DNA of 38,516 bases from an uncultured Ectothiorhodospiraceae bacterium (GTDB taxonomy: Bacteria > Pseudomonadota > Gammaproteobacteria > UBA6429 > Thiohalophilaceae): contig CAMYJG010000039.1 in NCBI GenBank assembly GCA_947258695.1, forward strand, positions 1 through 38,516, in the 5' to 3' direction. The translations under genes were made by a program, and so were the position numbers. Shown here piece by piece: positions 36,628-38,516 of the stretch. The notes beneath the pieces are model-generated. The model made no database searches, was not told the origin of the DNA, and saw nothing but the letters and a program-made list of their open reading frames with translations. Each line of letters begins with the position of its first letter. Position 1 is the first letter of the stretch.

Positions 36628-36730
36628 CCTATCCTCCCAAGAAACTATCTGTTAACAAGTATAGAGCAAATGAAAAGAAATATATTTATCTCCTGCTAAT
36701 GCGATCATCAATATTTATTTGTTTAGCAAT

Positions 36731-37012
36731 TTATTTTTTGTTTGTCTTTTCAAAGCGAAACTCTGCTGCACCAAACAACCAACCCATAATTATAATGGCA
36801 AATGCCAATGTCGCAGCACTTATGATTGTCGCGGCAATGAAGATAACAATAAATCCAACTGACAATGTCACTGCCACACCAATAATTGGCAACAATATAA
36901 ATATCACGAAAGCTGATACCAGCGCCGCGATGATAATTGCACCCGCTATCAAAAATACCTTGGCAACAGGATTAGTTACCTCTTTGTCATTAATAACTAT
37001 CCGAGTCGCCAT
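36731..37012 (-). CDS. Small hydrophobic membrane protein
   Basis: A 93-residue protein with two or three hydrophobic helices between about 17 and 80, alanine/isoleucine-rich, and basic ends (MATRIVINDKEV at the start, EFRFEKTNKK at the end). I recognise no family. AGAGGA precedes ATG 37012. It lies 103 bases upstream of the lipoprotein gene on the same strand; a perfect FNR-type box lies 188 bases upstream. Confidence 0.6.
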   Translation of the reverse strand: MATRIVINDKEVTNPVAKVFLIAGAIIIAALVSAFVIFILLPIIGVAVTLSVGFIVIFIAATIISAATLAFAIIIMGWLFGAAEFRFEKTNKK

Positions 37013-37199
37013 AAGATTTTCCTCTTGAATATTTCAAGCATTCTGACTCCTTGATTTCTTTGCAATTAAAATAGAATGGTAAAGATAATTAATGTAATTC
37101 GTTTGGGAATGACAAGGCTGATATCCATTTCAAAACCTCTTTTTTATATTATTAAAATATAGCAATAAATAATAATACTCTTAAGTTAAGTATATTACA

Positions 37200-37213
37200 T
37201 TGATTTAGATCAA
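37200..37213. promoter_or_regulatory. FNR/Anr-type binding site
   Basis: TTGATTTAGATCAA matches the FNR/Anr consensus TTGAT-N4-ATCAA at every defined base. It is in the 331-base divergent spacer 37013-37343, centred 138 bases before the basic coiled-coil gene and 194 bases before the small membrane protein gene. The spacer is otherwise AT-rich, with TAATAT at 37292-37297 as a possible -10 for the rightward gene. Which gene it controls is not clear. Confidence 0.55.
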
Positions 37214-37343
37214 CAGCATAACTTTTAAAAGGCTCTGGCCCATTGAACCGTCATCGACAATAACACGAAAATAAGTCATGCTTTCATATTGTAATATTTC
37301 ATCTATAGTTAAACTCTAATTAACAAAAAGGGAGAGAAACATA

Positions 37344-37694
37344 ATGGCAGCCCAGAAAAAAACACCTCGTAAAAAAAGAAGCAATATCTCAGTTCGAAAG
37401 AGCGCAGCCACGAGAACGCGTCATCACCTGACCAGTAAATTACGTGAAGATCTCAAATCAACTAAAGAAACATTAAAAGCGGCAAAAGAAGCCGCACGTG
37501 AAGAACTCAAATTAGCCAAAGCTGCCGCCAAGGCTGAAATTTCGTTACTCAAGGAACAACTTAAAGCCGCGCAAAAGCGCGAACAGGCTTTACTCAAGCT
37601 GGGTGAGCAAAAAGCAAAAATGATGTGGAAACAAGGCGAACAGTGGGAAAAGAAACAAATTGCAAAGATTCAAAAAGCGTTTAAGCACAAGTAA
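37344..37694 (+). CDS. Basic Lys/Ala-rich coiled-coil protein
   Basis: A 116-residue, strongly basic protein. Residues 1-30 are a lysine/arginine-rich tail (KKTPRKKRSNISVRKSAATR), and about 33-90 are a coiled coil of Lys, Ala, Glu and Leu with an LKAAK-like spacing. Composition resembles bacterial histone H1-like or DNA-binding phasin-like proteins, but I cannot assign a family. GGGAGAG ribosome site precedes ATG 37344. Downstream is a REP-like hairpin. Behind the FNR-type box, so an oxygen-linked control is possible. Confidence 0.65.
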   Translation: MAAQKKTPRKKRSNISVRKSAATRTRHHLTSKLREDLKSTKETLKAAKEAAREELKLAKAAAKAEISLLKEQLKAAQKREQALLKLGEQKAKMMWKQGEQWEKKQIAKIQKAFKHK

Positions 37695-37714
37695 CTGAAC
37701 AATAAGGACAGACA

Positions 37715-37763
37715 GGATAATTGAGGGCAGATACACGATTAAAGTGCTCTGCCCCTATAATCC
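37715..37763. repeat. REP-like hairpin with AGGGGCAGAGCACTTT arm
   Basis: Inverted repeat with arms 37715-37731 and 37748-37763, 14 pairs, two mismatches and one bulge, 16-base loop. The right side contains the third AAAGTGCTCT copy (37741-37750) running into GCCCC. It lies between convergent genes, 12 bases before the azoR stop, and resembles the hairpin at 16695-16734. Confidence 0.5.
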
Positions 37764-37775
37764 TTCACTATAAGG

Positions 37776-38384
37776 TTATCTTACCTGCATAGTTTCAACC
37801 TGGCTAATAAGTGCTTGTTTACGTGCAGGCAATCCTTCTGCATCAAAATCGGTACCCTCAAGCTGGAATACTTCAACATCAGTAATCCCCAAAAATCCTA
37901 ATAACCCCTGAAGATAACCGGTTAGAAAATTCATTGGCTCAAATTCACTACCTGTATAGACGCCACCGAGTGCTGTCGCCAGATAACATTTCTTATCTTC
38001 AATTAAACCAACCGCGCCCTGTTCGTCAAAGGAAAATGTTTTACCCGCCCTGACAATATGATCAATATAAGCCTTTAACGCTGAAGGTACTGAAAAGTTA
38101 TACATTGGCACGCTTAATAAGAGAATATCTGCAGCTAACAATTCATCAATAAGCTCATCAGAGAGTTGTAGCAGCGGTTTTTGTTCATCAGTAAGTGGTT
38201 GCGTCATTTCAAACGCTTCGATCTTTTCTTGTGAAATATGCGGAATCGGATTATTAATGATGTCCCTTACCACTACCTCTGTATTTGGGTGTAATTGCAT
38301 CAGTTTTTTTTCAATAAGATCAGCAATTTCTCGTGAGCGAGACCCGGCAACTCGTGCGCTAGCATCAATCCGTAAAACTTTCAT
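37776..38384 (-). CDS. azoR: FMN-dependent NADH-azoreductase
   Basis: A 202-residue flavodoxin-fold quinone/azo reductase that uses FMN and NADH in the cytoplasm and is thought mainly to detoxify quinones. The FMN phosphate loop is SARVAGSRSREIA near the N-terminus; the ring-binding motif is VPMYNFSVPSALKAYIDHIV, followed by the RAGKTFSF and ATALGG motifs of AzoR. A strong AAAGGAGG ribosome site is five bases before ATG 38384. The last 130 bases of the window hold no gene I can identify. Confidence 0.9.
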   Translation of the reverse strand: MKVLRIDASARVAGSRSREIADLIEKKLMQLHPNTEVVVRDIINNPIPHISQEKIEAFEMTQPLTDEQKPLLQLSDELIDELLAADILLLSVPMYNFSVPSALKAYIDHIVRAGKTFSFDEQGAVGLIEDKKCYLATALGGVYTGSEFEPMNFLTGYLQGLLGFLGITDVEVFQLEGTDFDAEGLPARKQALISQVETMQVR

Positions 38385-38516
38385 AAAAACCTCCTTTTAG
38401 AATGAAATTGATATCCTCTATGATATTTTTCTAATCTTAATATCTAAAGATTATAGTTCTATGACCAGTTCTGGAAAAGGAGTTGAAACACTTAATTAGC
38501 TTAGGCTAAGACTGGA

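Noticed and set aside
1-38516. CRISPR arrays, tRNA or rRNA genes, prophage or transposase genes
   Set aside because: No regularly spaced repeats, no recognisable tRNA-like cloverleaf or rRNA segment, and no integrase, transposase or phage structural gene was seen.

Overview
The window looks like an AT-rich chromosomal segment of a free-living gammaproteobacterium. The evidence is the set of family assignments: a GDSL esterase of TesA size divergent from its ABC ATPase/permease partner, a RelA-type ppGpp synthetase with a degenerate HD domain, HtpX, AzoR, MlaC, MipA/OmpV, DUF1207, DUF2237, DUF1499 and VC0807-like proteins. I cannot name a genus from sequence alone. I saw no rRNA, tRNA, phage module, transposase or CRISPR array. 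Coding density is ordinary, with short AT-rich spacers.

Layout. 0.2-5.8 kb: a DUF1499 protein, then a leftward set (LolD-like ATPase, FtsX-type permease broken by a one-base frameshift, TerB-like protein, bicupin), with tesA divergent from the ATPase and closed by a strong bidirectional hairpin. 5.8-10.8 kb: membrane proteins (DUF2189, a broken NaChBac/NavAb-like sodium channel, a CNNM/CorC-like CBS protein, a VC0807-like protein) and a DUF6279 lipoprotein. 11-16 kb: an exported rhodanese, then a leftward molybdenum hydroxylase operon iorA-iorB-xdhC-mocA. 16-24 kb: a Spy/CpxP-like metal-stress protein, acylphosphatase, a shortened HtpX, DUF2237, DUF1207, RelA, DUF1963, a CopD-like protein and a histidine phosphatase. 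24-32.7 kb: an aminoglycoside-phosphotransferase-like/P-loop kinase fusion, two exported metallo-beta-lactamase-fold hydrolases, a glutamine amidotransferase, MipA, an NTF2-like protein, an exported SAM methyltransferase and an exported amidohydrolase. 32.7-38.5 kb: MlaC-like protein, a membrane-anchored solute-binding-type protein of unusual architecture, a two-domain sulfurtransferase with a repeat-bearing lipoprotein, a small membrane protein, a basic coiled-coil protein behind a perfect FNR/Anr-type box, and azoR.

How genes work together. The clearest unit is the molybdenum hydroxylase operon, where structural subunits are followed by the factors that insert and mature the cofactor. The ATPase/permease/tesA arrangement is the widespread ybbA-ybbP-tesA neighbourhood. 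Many other genes are single units with exported products.

The most unusual points are: internal lesions in three genes (permease frameshift, sodium channel lacking helix S2, HtpX lacking the segment between its zinc motifs); REP-like hairpins carrying GGGGTCAGA/AAGTGCTCT motifs in 3' flanks; the anchored solute-binding-like protein next to an MlaC homologue; and the signal peptide on a SAM methyltransferase. I found no clear, complete, previously undescribed system.
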